A DNA stretch of 64,000 nucleotides from Ceriagrion tenellum (GCA_963169105.1 OY720643.1:129446041-129510040), one strand, 5' to 3'; numbered from the stretch's first letter, positions 11,143-20,458 are shown. Made by a program: numbers and translations. The notes: a model not told the origin generated them from the letters alone.

Positions 11143-13281
11143 CTACTTCAATGCCGCGTGATCCGTCACTATGGTGAACTTCCGTCCGTACACATAGCAG
11201 CGAAAATGATGAATTGCCCACACCACCCCCAGCAACTCTTTTTCAGTCGTGGTGTACGCGATTTCGGGACTTGTCAGCTGTCGAGAAGCGTACGCCACCG
11301 GGTGTTCCTCGCCATCGTGCACTTGGGAGAGAACCGCGCCTATTGCATAATTACTTGCGTCGGTGGAGATGACAAAGGGAATAGAAAAATCCGGGTATAC
11401 CAAAACAGGGGTGCTAGTTAAGGCTTTCTTCAACGCTTCCACCGCATCGTCACACTCCGGTGTCCACACGAAAGCGGTCCCTTTTTTCAATAGCCTCGTT
11501 AAGGGACGGGCAATTACCGCATAATTTCTTACGAATCGGCGATAGTAGTTTGTTAGCCCTAAGAACGACTGCGTCTCCCTTACTGATTTAGGGGTAGGAA
11601 AATTCAGCACTGCCATCACTTTTTCCGGGTCTGGGCGCACTCCCTCCGCGCTGATCACATGGCCTAAATAATTAACTTGCGGAAGCGCAAAATGACATTT
11701 TTCTAACTTTAGTGACAGGGCTGCTGCCTCGAGTTTGTCAAACACACGCTCCAACCGACTTGCATGTTCACTCACCGAACCACTAAAGACAATGATATCA
11801 TCCAAATACACTAAACACTCATTGGGACTGAGTCCTCGCAAGATACCATTCATGAAGCGCATAAACGAACTTGGGGCGTTCCGAAGTCCGAAAGGGAGAC
11901 GGACATACTCGTAATGGCCACTATTTACAATAAATGCCGTCTTTTCCATAGATTCCGGAGATAACGGAATCTGGTGATACCCCGCGACCATGTCCAGGGT
12001 GGTGAAGTATCTACAACCTCCTAGGTACTCCAGGGTTTCGACAATGTTCGGCAAGGGATACACGTCGGGCTTCGTGATCGCGTTGAGTGCACGGAAGTCT
12101 ATGCAAAATCGATAACACGGTTTCCCGTCTAACGACTTCTTAGGCACAATGACAACCGGTGATGCCCACGGACTATTACTGGGTCTTATGACTCCACTAG
12201 CCAATTGCTCTGCCACAAATTCCTCAATTAAAGGTTTAAAATGATGTGGGGTCCGGTAAGGCTTCCGATAAATGGGTCGCGCGTCCCCGGTGGGGATCTC
12301 GTGTGATGTTAAATGAGTGGCGGGTGGACTCTTTGAATACGCGAATAGCTGACTGTGCCTCTCCAACACAGGAAGCAATACCGAGCGCTCTTCCAATTTC
12401 AAGTGACTGAGTTTTTCGGCAATCTGTTCCTTTACATCCTCCCTTACCTCAGCCGCCACACTATTCATTAGGACCTCTCTCTCACCCTCCCCGCCATCCT
12501 CTGGCTTTTTTGCTACTTCACTCGCCCTTACTATTAGAGTCCCTTTATTCAGGATCACATCATTAAACCCAAAGTTACTTACGCGTGTCAGCGCACACCC
12601 CTTCTCGTCCACCTTACTTATGCTACGAGCGACCCAGCACTCCTCCATCTCAAGCGCCGGTTCGAGGACACACTCCTCGCCTTCTCTCCATCCATCTCGT
12701 GGTAAGGGGAGGGAAACCACTCTCTCCGAACGGGCAGGGATGATCTCCGCCGTCACAAGCCGCACCGGCACCTCCACTCGGTGACGGCGTCCTTCCGGGA
12801 CCCTGGTCCTCGTCGGCGTGGTCTCCCGCGCGCGCACGCCCGCTTTCGCCGGATTCCCTCGCGCCGCCCACGACGAAACTCCACCCACGTCGCTCGGTGA
12901 TCCCTCCGTTCCCTCCGCCGCCGTCTTCTCCGTCGTCTCCTCCGGCCGCAACCGCGTCACCTCGAGCGAACCCTCGCTCACGCCGCGCGGTGATACCCTC
13001 GGCTGCTCCGTCGCTGCTCCATTTCTTTTGCCCCGGCGCCCCCTTCTCCGACCCTTTCTCCGCCCCCGCGCCGTCGGCACCTTTGCCTCGCCCGTCACTC
13101 GGGCCGTCTCCCGCGATTCTCTTTCCAAACCCCCATTCAGCATCATTGTCCTCCCCGCAATAGTCACCTTGTTTCCTCTCACGTCAATTACGGCCCCACA
13201 CTCCCTCAGGAAATCTACCCCCAGGATTCCGGTTAAATGCCCAGGCCATTGACTACTTGGGCTCGCAATTGGTGCTGGCAC
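11143..13281 (-). CDS. gypsy-1 Pol: end of protease, RT and RNase H
   Basis: 712 codons. It opens with the C-terminal protease motif GILGVDFL (residues 18-25). A roughly 250-residue Arg/Pro-rich linker follows, then reverse transcriptase with FCIDFRALN, PFGLRNAP and YLDD (about 491), and RNase H beginning at STDAS (about 638). The frame ends at TDHAALK with a stop at 11143, inside RNase H. The RNase H continuation and connector follow in the next 92 bp with a shift before the integrase frame. The protein copies element RNA into DNA in cytoplasmic particles. Apart from these interruptions the motifs are intact. Confidence 0.9.
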   Translation of the reverse strand: MPAPIASPSSQWPGHLTGILGVDFLRECGAVIDVRGNKVTIAGRTMMLNGGLERESRETARVTGEAKVPTARGRRKGRRRGRRGKRNGAATEQPRVSPRGVSEGSLEVTRLRPEETTEKTAAEGTEGSPSDVGGVSSWAARGNPAKAGVRARETTPTRTRVPEGRRHRVEVPVRLVTAEIIPARSERVVSLPLPRDGWREGEECVLEPALEMEECWVARSISKVDEKGCALTRVSNFGFNDVILNKGTLIVRASEVAKKPEDGGEGEREVLMNSVAAEVREDVKEQIAEKLSHLKLEERSVLLPVLERHSQLFAYSKSPPATHLTSHEIPTGDARPIYRKPYRTPHHFKPLIEEFVAEQLASGVIRPSNSPWASPVVIVPKKSLDGKPCYRFCIDFRALNAITKPDVYPLPNIVETLEYLGGCRYFTTLDMVAGYHQIPLSPESMEKTAFIVNSGHYEYVRLPFGLRNAPSSFMRFMNGILRGLSPNECLVYLDDIIVFSGSVSEHASRLERVFDKLEAAALSLKLEKCHFALPQVNYLGHVISAEGVRPDPEKVMAVLNFPTPKSVRETQSFLGLTNYYRRFVRNYAVIARPLTRLLKKGTAFVWTPECDDAVEALKKALTSTPVLVYPDFSIPFVISTDASNYAIGAVLSQVHDGEEHPVAYASRQLTSPEIAYTTTEKELLGVVWAIHHFRCYVYGRKFTIVTDHAALK

Positions 13282-13433
13282 CCCCCTATATCAATGTCCA
13301 TCACCACTTGTCCATGGTTCCACACCATTCCTCCGTTCAGCCCCCGTATCCGATACCATGATCTCGTGGGCACCCGGTCACCAATACAATTCTTCGACAA
13401 CAGGCTCACCTGGGCTCCGGTGTCGAGTAACAT
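13233..13433 (-). pseudogene. gypsy-1 aspartic protease, N-terminal part, frame-broken
   Basis: The catalytic motif LLDTGAQVS lies at the start of this 66-codon frame. The partner motif GILGVDFL lies in the overlapping frame of the Pol ORF. The catalytic half and the flap half of one protease are therefore in different frames, with the change between about 13233 and 13281. Programmed frameshifts normally lie between gag and pro and not inside protease, so a small indel (or an assembly error) is more likely. Confidence 0.75.
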
Positions 13434-13522
13434 CCGCCGTTTTTGTCCCCCGCACGTCGCTAAGATGATTAAATCTCCTTCTTCACCCTGACGGCAAGCG
13501 CGCGAGAACGCGAGTTGGGGTC

Positions 13523-14440
13523 TTAGCGGGCGGTACGCTTGACCCCCTCGTCGTTTAAATCCCCTCGTACCCCTTGGCCCACCACTCGTCTAGGTTGTCG
13601 ACACTCCCTCGCCCGATGTCCTGCGCCCCCGCAGTTGTAACATTTCATGGCCCCTTGGCCCCGCGGACACTCCCGAGCAAAATGTCCGTTCTGTCCGCAT
13701 GTGTAGCAACCCCCAGCGGCCGAAACGAATACTTTCCGGGGTTCACTCACTGGTCTCGCTCGCCTTTCCACCTCTCTCACGCGGACCGCAGCCGCCACCG
13801 CGGCATCTAGTGACTCGGGCATCGCAAGCCGGGTGTGTTCGCCAATCCTCCCTACGAGGCCATTCAAAAACGCGTCCAACGCCCGCTCGTCCGCCTCCGC
13901 CCGCCGAACTGCAGCCTCCCCCGGGTTTTCTTCCGCCTTTATCGTCTGTATGTTTATATTACGTATCCGCTCGGCGAACTCTTCAATTTCTTCTCCCGGC
14001 CCCATCCTCACATTCGCTAACAACTCCCTATAATACCGGCGGTTCTCAACGCCGCCGTACCTCTTCAATAACAAGTCTTTTGCCACGGCGTAACTCGTCA
14101 CATCCCCCGCTTTTTCATGCGCCTGCATAAACCCCGCAGCCCCTGCTCGAAGTTTCAACACCAAAGCACCTAACTTGTCCCCGTCACTCCATCCGCCGAA
14201 TTCGGCCGCTCTCTCTAAACACGACACAAACCCCTCTACGTTCTCTCCTCTCGCCCCCGTGAACGGCTCCACAGCGGATAACGTCGAATACGATTTATCG
14301 CGGACGAGCCCCCACCTACATTCATTTCTGGTAGCGCTCTCTTCCCTATCCTGTTTCAACAGTCTCAACTGCTCGCTCAATTCGTCCAACGCTTGCTGCA
14401 GTTCCATTTCGCGTCCCGACATGCTCACACGTCCTGCCAT
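13523..14440 (-). CDS. gypsy-1 Gag with two CCHC zinc knuckles
   Basis: 305 codons. A coiled-coil-like N-terminus (residues 10-35) is followed by a capsid-type helical region and, near the C-terminus, two CX2CX4HX4C knuckles (CYTCGQNGHFAREC and CYNCGGAGHRAREC). Gag forms the particle and packages element RNA through the knuckles. The ATG lies about 60 bp inside the primer site, the expected leader length. The frame is open throughout. Protease follows in another frame about 90 bp downstream. Confidence 0.9.
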   Translation of the reverse strand: MAGRVSMSGREMELQQALDELSEQLRLLKQDREESATRNECRWGLVRDKSYSTLSAVEPFTGARGENVEGFVSCLERAAEFGGWSDGDKLGALVLKLRAGAAGFMQAHEKAGDVTSYAVAKDLLLKRYGGVENRRYYRELLANVRMGPGEEIEEFAERIRNINIQTIKAEENPGEAAVRRAEADERALDAFLNGLVGRIGEHTRLAMPESLDAAVAAAVRVREVERRARPVSEPRKVFVSAAGGCYTCGQNGHFARECPRGQGAMKCYNCGGAGHRARECRQPRRVVGQGVRGDLNDEGVKRTAR

Positions 14441-14499
14441 TTTTACTCACCACTTACACTACTTACGGCTTATATTACAACTCTTCGAACTCGCAATAT

Positions 14500-14515
14500 C
14501 CCACTTCTGACACCA
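14500..14515 (-). other. gypsy-1 primer-binding site, tRNA-Leu type
   Basis: On the minus strand TGGTGTCAGAAGTGGG starts 2 nt after the 5' LTR. It is complementary to the 3' end of eukaryotic tRNA-Leu (family knowledge). It fixes the orientation of the element and the inner LTR edge. Confidence 0.8.
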
Positions 14516-14517
14516 AT

Positions 14518-14853
14518 TGTAATTCAGGATATGGGTTCGGTTGAGAGCTGTAAGGGAAAAGCCGGGAATCTTGGATAACTCGTTTAATCGTCCGACGACA
14601 ACATGTACAACAGAGATCGACCGTCGCACATCACGGCCAAAACCCGACTTTACGAGGCATTCTCAATGCCTCATCCGTGCGCGCTCACTCTTCCTGATCT
14701 GTCCCTTATCATGCAACGTGCTGATGTTCGCGAAAAGGATGGAGGCTCTTGGACGACCGTTGAGAGACGAGCGCGGCACGGAAGTATCTCCAAATATGGG
14801 CATGGAGGTGTCCAAGAATACCATATAAGGACATGACAGTGTCCGTACTTACA
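14518..14853 (-). repeat. gypsy-1 5' LTR
   Basis: 336 bp, the partner of 8445-8780. On the minus strand a TATA-like ttatatgg lies about 30 nt in, a possible core promoter. The flanking GTAT duplicates the one at 8441-8444. Confidence 0.95.
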
Positions 14854-14857
14854 GTAT

Positions 14858-15377
14858 AGTAATATATATGTATATGTATGAATTTTTTGTATTTTCTCTG
14901 GCCAAGATTTTAATACCGACTGACATTAATTCAAATGTTTTCAAATCTGTGTATTGCTATTTCTTCTCCACCTCAGACGAAATCAACAAACCAACTTATT
15001 GTTAGAGTGGCTCGAATTCGTGACGGCGGTTGTTCAAGTTCCTTTGTTAGGCGCACGCACGCGGTCGCGCGGACTGTCATAAAACGCCTCCCTCCTGCAA
15101 ACAAAAGACCCTTCGGTCACTGTTCGGATTTTGGAAGACATATTTTTGGAGACAGTGACAATGCCTGGGTAAGCAAAAGGAAGTTCCATTTTCCAGCGGA
15201 GAAGATTGCCATCGCCAAACTGCGAGTATTGGCCTTGTCCGTTACGACCGTAAGATATGAATAATTAGCTAAAATGTAGTTTCCAGTACATTTTAAAAAT
15301 TAGTGCTAGTTAATGTCTTTTACTTATTTGACATAAATGATGAAATGGTGTACATAGGGCACAAAATTAGAAAAAAA
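14858..15377 (+). other. Transib-A 3' region resumed after gypsy-1
   Basis: Noncoding continuation of Transib-A up to its right terminal signal. The short frames at 14935-15264 and 15303 onward are not recognised. Confidence 0.5.
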
Positions 15378-15416
15378 TATTTTTTTCCTCCTAGATTGGG
15401 CATTCCGCCCACTGTG

Positions 15417-15473
15417 CGCCGTCTAGATTTTGTTCGGCGGCGGCGTGGGGGGGAAATAAAGCCGGCGGCGGCG
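15417..15473 (+). repeat. hAT-1 left terminal sequence, copy b (first part)
   Basis: Repeats 7103-7160 (cgccgtctagattttg and CGG runs with gtgggggggaaataaag). It is cut by Transib-B and resumes at 19801. Copies a and b share bases that hAT-2 lacks, so they are a local duplication of one hAT-1 end. Confidence 0.75.
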
Positions 15474-15512
15474 CACAGTGGTCTGAATACCCTCATTTCC
15501 CGGACAAAAGTC
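15474..15512 (+). promoter_or_regulatory. Transib-B left transposase-binding end, 23-RSS-like
   Basis: CACAGTG is identical to the consensus V(D)J heptamer. The spacer is 23 bp (15481-15503). The nonamer ACAAAAGTC matches the consensus ACAAAAACC at seven of nine bases. The transposase is expected to nick at the outer edge of the heptamer. Confidence 0.8.
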
Positions 15513-16220
15513 CCTTTTTCGAATATTATGCATGTTCCTCAAATTGGAGTTCAAATTGTAGTTAAATGTTCATCCCAAGTAAAACAAACAATTTTTTATG
15601 TCCATCTTCAACTGTTCCGATGCTACAGACCTGAGAATAGAAGGATCGTGGTTTGCTTGTTTTCAGGCAGAGAAATAAGCAATATTCCAGTTGCGCTCCT
15701 CTGCTATCGGGTGTGATTCCCTAAACGATACTGAATGCAGTTGGTTCTTTGGAACTTAAGAATTGTGTTCATATGCTATACGTCGTGTTAGATTAGAAAT
15801 AAGCTATAAAACAGAGCTTCACCTGACCTCATTTAATAATCGGCATTCAAAAAATAACTTTGAGCTACAAAATTTCCACTACGTTACACTACGTTCTGCT
15901 TTAGTTGTGTATGTAGAATTATATCTCTTCTATCAATTGTTGAAAGAATTAGATGCGCATCGCTGCGCATTTTCAATTGAGGAGGTTACATGGTCACTCG
16001 GGACGAATGTTGAAAGACCCTCGTTCCCTAGGAGAAGGCGTAAAATAGTCGTATCGAATTCACAATTTCTAGGAATGTGGGATTTGGCGACAAACAGTAT
16101 ATGAATTTAGAAATTCATATACTGTTTGTCTATAGAGACAACATTTAGCATCTCTTTCAAGTTTTTAATATTATGTATCTAAATTCTCGCTGAAACGTTG
16201 TGGGCATGCGATATCAAACT
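15474..16220 (+). repeat. Transib-B left long terminal inverted repeat
   Basis: 747 bp that pair with 19054-19800. It contains a perfect 19-nt-arm palindrome with a 2-nt centre at 16090-16129. The mirrored 113-codon frames in the two arms (15763-16104, 19170-19511) arise from the repeat and are not recognised proteins. Confidence 0.9.
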
Positions 16221-16316
16221 GCGGGTCACTATGCTGCACGTGTATTTAATAAAAACAGATCACTTTTTTAAAAGTTAACTTTATTTAAATTTAATATGTC
16301 ATGACAAATCGAAGCA

Positions 16317-18694
16317 TTAACTTTCTTCATCCTCTGATTCGAATGATTGAGGGATGTCCGACTTCTCATGAGGTTCTTGTAGCAGCTGTAGGACATCACT
16401 AGATATTACAGCATTATTCCGTCTCACCTTTCTTCTCATGCTGGTGATCAATGGGTCGGACGATACTAGCAGAATGTGGATAAGGTCTTCGTTACATTCC
16501 ACCCTCGACATCTTTCTTGTGTTCATTTCTCTGTATTTTCTTGCGTCTTTATTTCTAGCTTCTTGGGCGTCCTCGGAAAAAAGTCCTATAGGCAATGGAG
16601 CGACTTGTATGATATCCGCCCCATGCATTAGAACCTTATGAAGCGAGGCTGGCATCTCATACCAGCCGTACAAATGTACAAAGAGCCGGGCTGTCTCTCT
16701 AGTGTAGTCCCGGAAAGTCTCAACATTTATTTCGTAAGAGCTTGCCAAGGCGTGCAGGATATTTGACAAGCGCTGAATGAGCTTGACATTGACTCCGGTA
16801 ATTTCTGCGGAAAGTTCATGATGCTCAAAGAAACGGCGTGCAGAGTTCCCGTCGTTCGTTGTACTGCTGCCTTGTTTTTGCTGATCGACTATAAGGCCAA
16901 TTTTTACTCTAAAAGCCTTCTGTATTTCCTGTTTCCTCATAGCTACACTCTTTTTGTCGTGCTCCGTAGAGACGCGCCACTTCTTGATACTTAGCTTGTA
17001 TGCAATGTGCAGGATACACTCGTACGTCCTTATCCAGCAATGCAAAGGCGACAGGCCATAGTGGTATGCATGGGTGTTCACAGGCTTTTTTGCAATCTCC
17101 TCCAAGTTATTCATTTCTGATGGCTTCGACTGGCAGATATTGCAGGTCTGTGATGAGGCAGTAGACGTTAGTACATTGCAAACCTTACCGTCAATCACGG
17201 TTAGGTATAATTTGTGAGTAACACAGCAGTCAAACTGAAAATTATTACATGTCGTCGATTGTAATTTGTCTATTTGTTGCTGGAAATTTTCTTTGTGCGC
17301 GACCGTAACAGCTGCTGTTTCTTTGACGGACTCAAATGTTAGAGGTCGACAGAATCTTGGTGATGACGCGCGCGGATTTTGCCACACAATTACTTTTCCC
17401 CTCTGCCCTATCCGTGTAAACATCTGTATCGGAACAAGTGATGTGAAAAATATGCTGCCATCATGAAAATTAAGATCAGGGGCAGTTTGCTTGTACGTGG
17501 AATGACCTGAAACACCATCAAATCCCCATTTACACACGAGGGACAAGTTGCATCGCTGTTCAGGAGACAAAGTCCTTATCACAGACTCCTGAACGGTTAG
17601 AAGTCGATCTACAGTATGATCAAGTAACCCCTGGAGACTTATCTCGGCAGATGAATAGGTGGTTATAGTGTCCTCCCTTTTAGGATAATATCGTGTTTTA
17701 GCCTCCAGAAGACTATCATAACTTGGCATAACATGAACGTTCTTCGAGAGAAGGGCTTGACAAAGTAAGACGTATTGTCTTTTGGTGAGATTCAAGTCTA
17801 CAAACAAAGCTAGGGCCTCGTTGCAAGTAAACCCAACTGCTTGTTCTCACAAGTCTTGAGCTGACTCCCACGCTTTTTTAATCTTTGACGCCCTTTTAGG
17901 AGTGCGCAGCGCTTCTCCTAATACCTGAGCAGCATCTTCTTTACCTGCATTCCTCAGACTTGAACATGCTGCGAACGAAATTTCCTCCGGGGTTGTTTTG
18001 CCGCAAAGATCTGTTATACGTCTCCGCTTAGAGCGATCGCAGAGGTCACTGAATTCCTTCTTATTATTAGGACGTCCTATCTCTGAAATATTTCAGTAAC
18101 CATAATCACTTCGTACAACAAATTCTGGAGGTTATACGATCTTATCTGATCCAGTTTTTATAAAACTGTACTTACCTGAAGTTCCGAGAGTGGTGAGCTC
18201 ATCAAAAACAACTAAATTGGCATCTTCTTCAAGCCACTCAGAATAAGAATGCAGAAATCTTGACAGTTTCCTTTGACATTTCTGCCATCTTGAATGAATA
18301 TGTGAGTAGAAGGCAGAAATACGATTTTGTAGTGCAACTTTCAATCTGGCATCATTGCTATCTTCTATATGATGCGTCCTGAGTAATGACAAAAGTGTGG
18401 TTTTGAATATGCTTTCGTAGAAATTTATATTTTTAAACTTTATAGCAACACAGAAGTGATATTACGATGACCTACCAGTGTGGCCAATTGCTCAAATGAT
18501 AATGGTAGGTAGAGATTACGCTGAGAAAAGAGTTTGAAATACCTGATCAAATACTGGTAAAGGTGGTCACACTGCTCCTTCGTAGTTTGAGACCAATTTT
18601 CCCTCAATACTTCAAATAACTGCTTCCGAGTAGTCATTGCTCTGCATGCAAAACTCTCGCATACATTCAGATACAATGATGATTCGGCTAACAC
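16317..18694 (-). pseudogene. Transib-B transposase (RAG1 family), one stop from open in its main exon
   Basis: Three exons are inferred: about 18694-18476, about 18378-18176 and 18082-16317, with GT/AG introns of about 93-97 bp. The second junction (intron 18083-18175) joins in frame to give the conserved EIGRP start; the first does not join cleanly in frame. In the last exon the frame is open except for a TGA at 17847-17849; the part after it is 496 codons from Met 17807. Numbered from that Met, catalytic residues are D97 (GFDGVSGHS), D206 (VIDGKVCN) and E416 (SEDAQEARNK). C222-X2-C225 and H390-X4-H395 match the RAG1 zinc site. The protein ends in an acidic tail. Function by family: cut-and-paste transposition through a hairpin intermediate. 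Confidence 0.88.
17847..17849 (-). other. In-frame TGA in the Transib-B main exon
   Basis: On the minus strand the codons read Asp-Leu-stop-Glu-Gln, with good conservation-like sequence on both sides. It is the only stop I found between the exon-3 acceptor (18083) and the natural stop at 16317. Confidence 0.75.
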
Positions 18695-19015
18695 TCAATG
18701 AAGATAGACTCTTCGTACCCTTCTATTCTTTTAGACTCGCACCGGCTCGCTTCACGTTACTATTCACAAGTCAAGAGTGAGGAAATCGAAAGGGGTAGAA
18801 TGAATAACTCAATTTGACCGTCCACAATTTAGATAAATTGACTCACCTACCTTCCAACGCGAGGGAAGGAGACTGAGTCAAAAATCATTACATTACCGAA
18901 TGTGTGTAAAGCGTATCACTTTATTGGCTTTAAAATGAACTTGTTTTATTTAGGATTAATTTTTAGTAATAAATTGGACTCCAGTTTAACTAAAATGCGG
19001 GAAGTTCGAAAAATG

Positions 19016-19054
19016 GACTTTTGTCCGGGAAATGAGGGTTTTGATAGGAGGGAA
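19016..19054 (-). repeat. Fossil former right end inside Transib-B
   Basis: About 85 bp (18970-19054) resemble the outermost right terminus: ggact...ccag, then cgaaaaatgg, then gacttttgt and ccgggaaatgaggg. The nonamer (19016-19024) and the 23-bp spacer (19025-19047) are in place, but the expected heptamer at 19048-19054 reads gagggaa. The long inverted arm starts at this position. Confidence 0.7.
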
Positions 19055-19800
19055 GTTTGATATCGCATGCCCTCAACGTTTCAGCGAGAATTTAGATACA
19101 TAATATTAAAAACTTGAAAGAGATGCTAAATGTTGTCTCTATAAACAAACAGTATATGAATTTCTAAATTCATATACTGTTTGTCGCCAAATCCCACATT
19201 CCTAGAAATTGTGAATTCGATACGACTATTTTACGCCTTCTCCTAGGGAACGAGGGTCTTTCAACATTCGTCCCGAGTGACCATGTAACCTCCTCAATTG
19301 AAAATGCGCAGCGATGCGCATCTAATTCTTTCAACAATTGATAGAAGAGATATAATTCTACATACACAACTAAAGCAGAACGTAGTGTAACGTAGTGGAA
19401 ATTTTGTAGCTCAAAGTTATTTTTTGAATGCCGATTATTAAATGAGGTCAGGTGAAGCTCTGTTTTATAGCTTATTTCTAATCTAACACGACGTATAGCA
19501 TATGAACACAATTCTTAAGTTCCAAAGAACCAACTGCATTCAGTATCGTTTAGGGAATCACACCCGATAGCAGAGGAGCGCAACTGGAATATTGCTAATT
19601 TCTCTGCCTGAAAACAAGCAAATCACGATCCTTCTATTCTCAGGTCTGTAGCATCGGAACAGTTGAAGATGGACATAAAAAATTGTTTGTTTTACTTGGG
19701 ATGAACATTTAACTACAATTTGAACTCCAATTTGAGGAAAATGCATAATATTCGAAAAAGGGACTTTTGTCCGGGAAATGAGGGTATTCAGACCACTGTG
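19054..19800 (-). repeat. Transib-B right long terminal inverted repeat
   Basis: Inverted partner of 15474-16220, with the same palindrome at 19145-19184. The terminal signal is CACTGTG (19794-19800), a 23-bp spacer, and a nonamer at 19762-19770. Confidence 0.9.
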
Positions 19801-19975
19801 CGGCGGCGTGACGGCGCGAACGCCTAGCGTTTGATGGGCGGCGCGGCGTTTTGACGTCATATAGTATACGAGAAGAAAATTGTGAATAACTGGAAAAGCT
19901 CAGAGCGTTTTATTACAACCGGCAAAAATGTAAAGAACTATCATAAATACTGCGTCGTCAAGGGGTTAATTTACA
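19801..19975 (+). repeat. hAT-1 left terminal sequence, copy b (second part)
   Basis: Resumes with CGGCG and parallels copy a down to aataactgg (19893). It then continues as a subterminal region that matches, inverted, the hAT-2 right subterminal region, including gtcgtcaaggggttaa (about 19954-19969) against 22849-22866. Confidence 0.7.
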
Positions 19976-20289
19976 ACCATAACTACTTTGAAGGATTTTG
20001 TGTATGTGTTACGTAGTAACTCAATGTATGAAATCAAAAATGTTGATTTCTCTCGTAATTTATAGAACCATCTTGTAAAAATGCATTCATCTTTTCTGCA
20101 AAATATGTAGGTACTCAAATTGTTTTTGTACATCACCAATTTTCCTATTGATTGACGCTACGACTATTCCCACAGCTGTTTGCCCACAGCGAATATGATA
20201 CGCGAGGAATCTCCCGAAGAGAGTGACAGTGACAATGAGGAACAGCATGACTCAGTGTATTAAGCCGAGAGATATGGGCCCAAAAGATG

Positions 20290-20458
20290 TGCGTTTTGCT
20301 AAGGAGAAAGAATGGGAAAAGCAGAACAATCAGTGAATTATTTGCTAAATGTATTTGCAGAGAGCACACCGTCAAAGCTTTTCTTGGTTTCGCTGAAGTT
20401 GGAGACAGTGAAAAGGACGATGAGGTAGAACAACAAGGTTGGGAGGATGATAAATAAC
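20290..20458 (+). pseudogene. Possible piggyBac-like C-terminal Cys/His fragment
   Basis: A short frame ends with CICREHTV followed by an acidic tail and TAA at 20456-20458. Just upstream, in a neighbouring frame, is KRCAFC. CX2C followed by CXCX2H resembles the cysteine-rich C-terminal domain of piggyBac-type transposases. It is too short and too broken to be sure. Confidence 0.35.

Larger units (their letters stand above)
8445..14853 (-). mobile_element. gypsy-1: young Ty3/gypsy LTR retrotransposon, 6.4 kb
   Basis: A complete element in minus orientation. It has 336-bp LTRs (TG...CA), 4-bp target duplications GTAT (8441-8444 and 14854-14857), a tRNA-Leu-type primer site, a polypurine tract and gag-PR-RT-RNaseH-IN order. 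It is much richer in GC than the AT-rich DNA around it. The LTRs differ by about one base by eye (g/t near 8548 and 14621), which points to a very recent insertion. No env is present. Protease and RNase H each contain breaks, so this copy could not act alone as read. Confidence 0.93.
7240..15416 (+). mobile_element. Transib-A, 5'-truncated and split by gypsy-1
   Basis: This Transib fragment consists of 7240-8440 plus 14858-15416. Its right end is intact: CACTGTG at 15410-15416, preceded by a 23-bp spacer (15387-15409) and an A/T nonamer (15378-15386, AAAAAAATA when read from the end inward). The 5 bp after it, CGCCG (15417-15421), match the CGCCG found 10 bp inside the hAT-1 tip (7103-7107), so it inserted there. 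The left end and the first half of the gene are missing. Confidence 0.75.
15474..19800 (-). mobile_element. Transib-B: 4.3-kb RAG1-like transposon with 747-bp TIRs
   Basis: The termini are CACAGTG (15474-15480) and CACTGTG (19794-19800), flanked by perfect 5-bp duplications CGGCG (15469-15473 and 19801-19805), the length and GC preference known for Transib. Each terminus reads heptamer, exactly 23 bp, then ACAAAAGTC (15504-15512; 19762-19770 inverted). The terminal inverted repeats run 15474-16220 and 19054-19800 with only a handful of differences by eye. A transposase with introns lies between them on the minus strand. Confidence 0.92.

Noticed and set aside
12818..13252. 144-codon Ser/Pro-rich ORF opposite Pol
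   Set aside because: Shadow frame of the GC-rich gypsy-1 Pol linker on the other strand. The same applies to 12897-13163 and 13699-14130.
15763..16104. 113-codon ORF repeated identically at 19170-19511
   Set aside because: The identity comes from the inverted repeat itself. The frame has no recognisable domain and is noncoding terminal repeat DNA.
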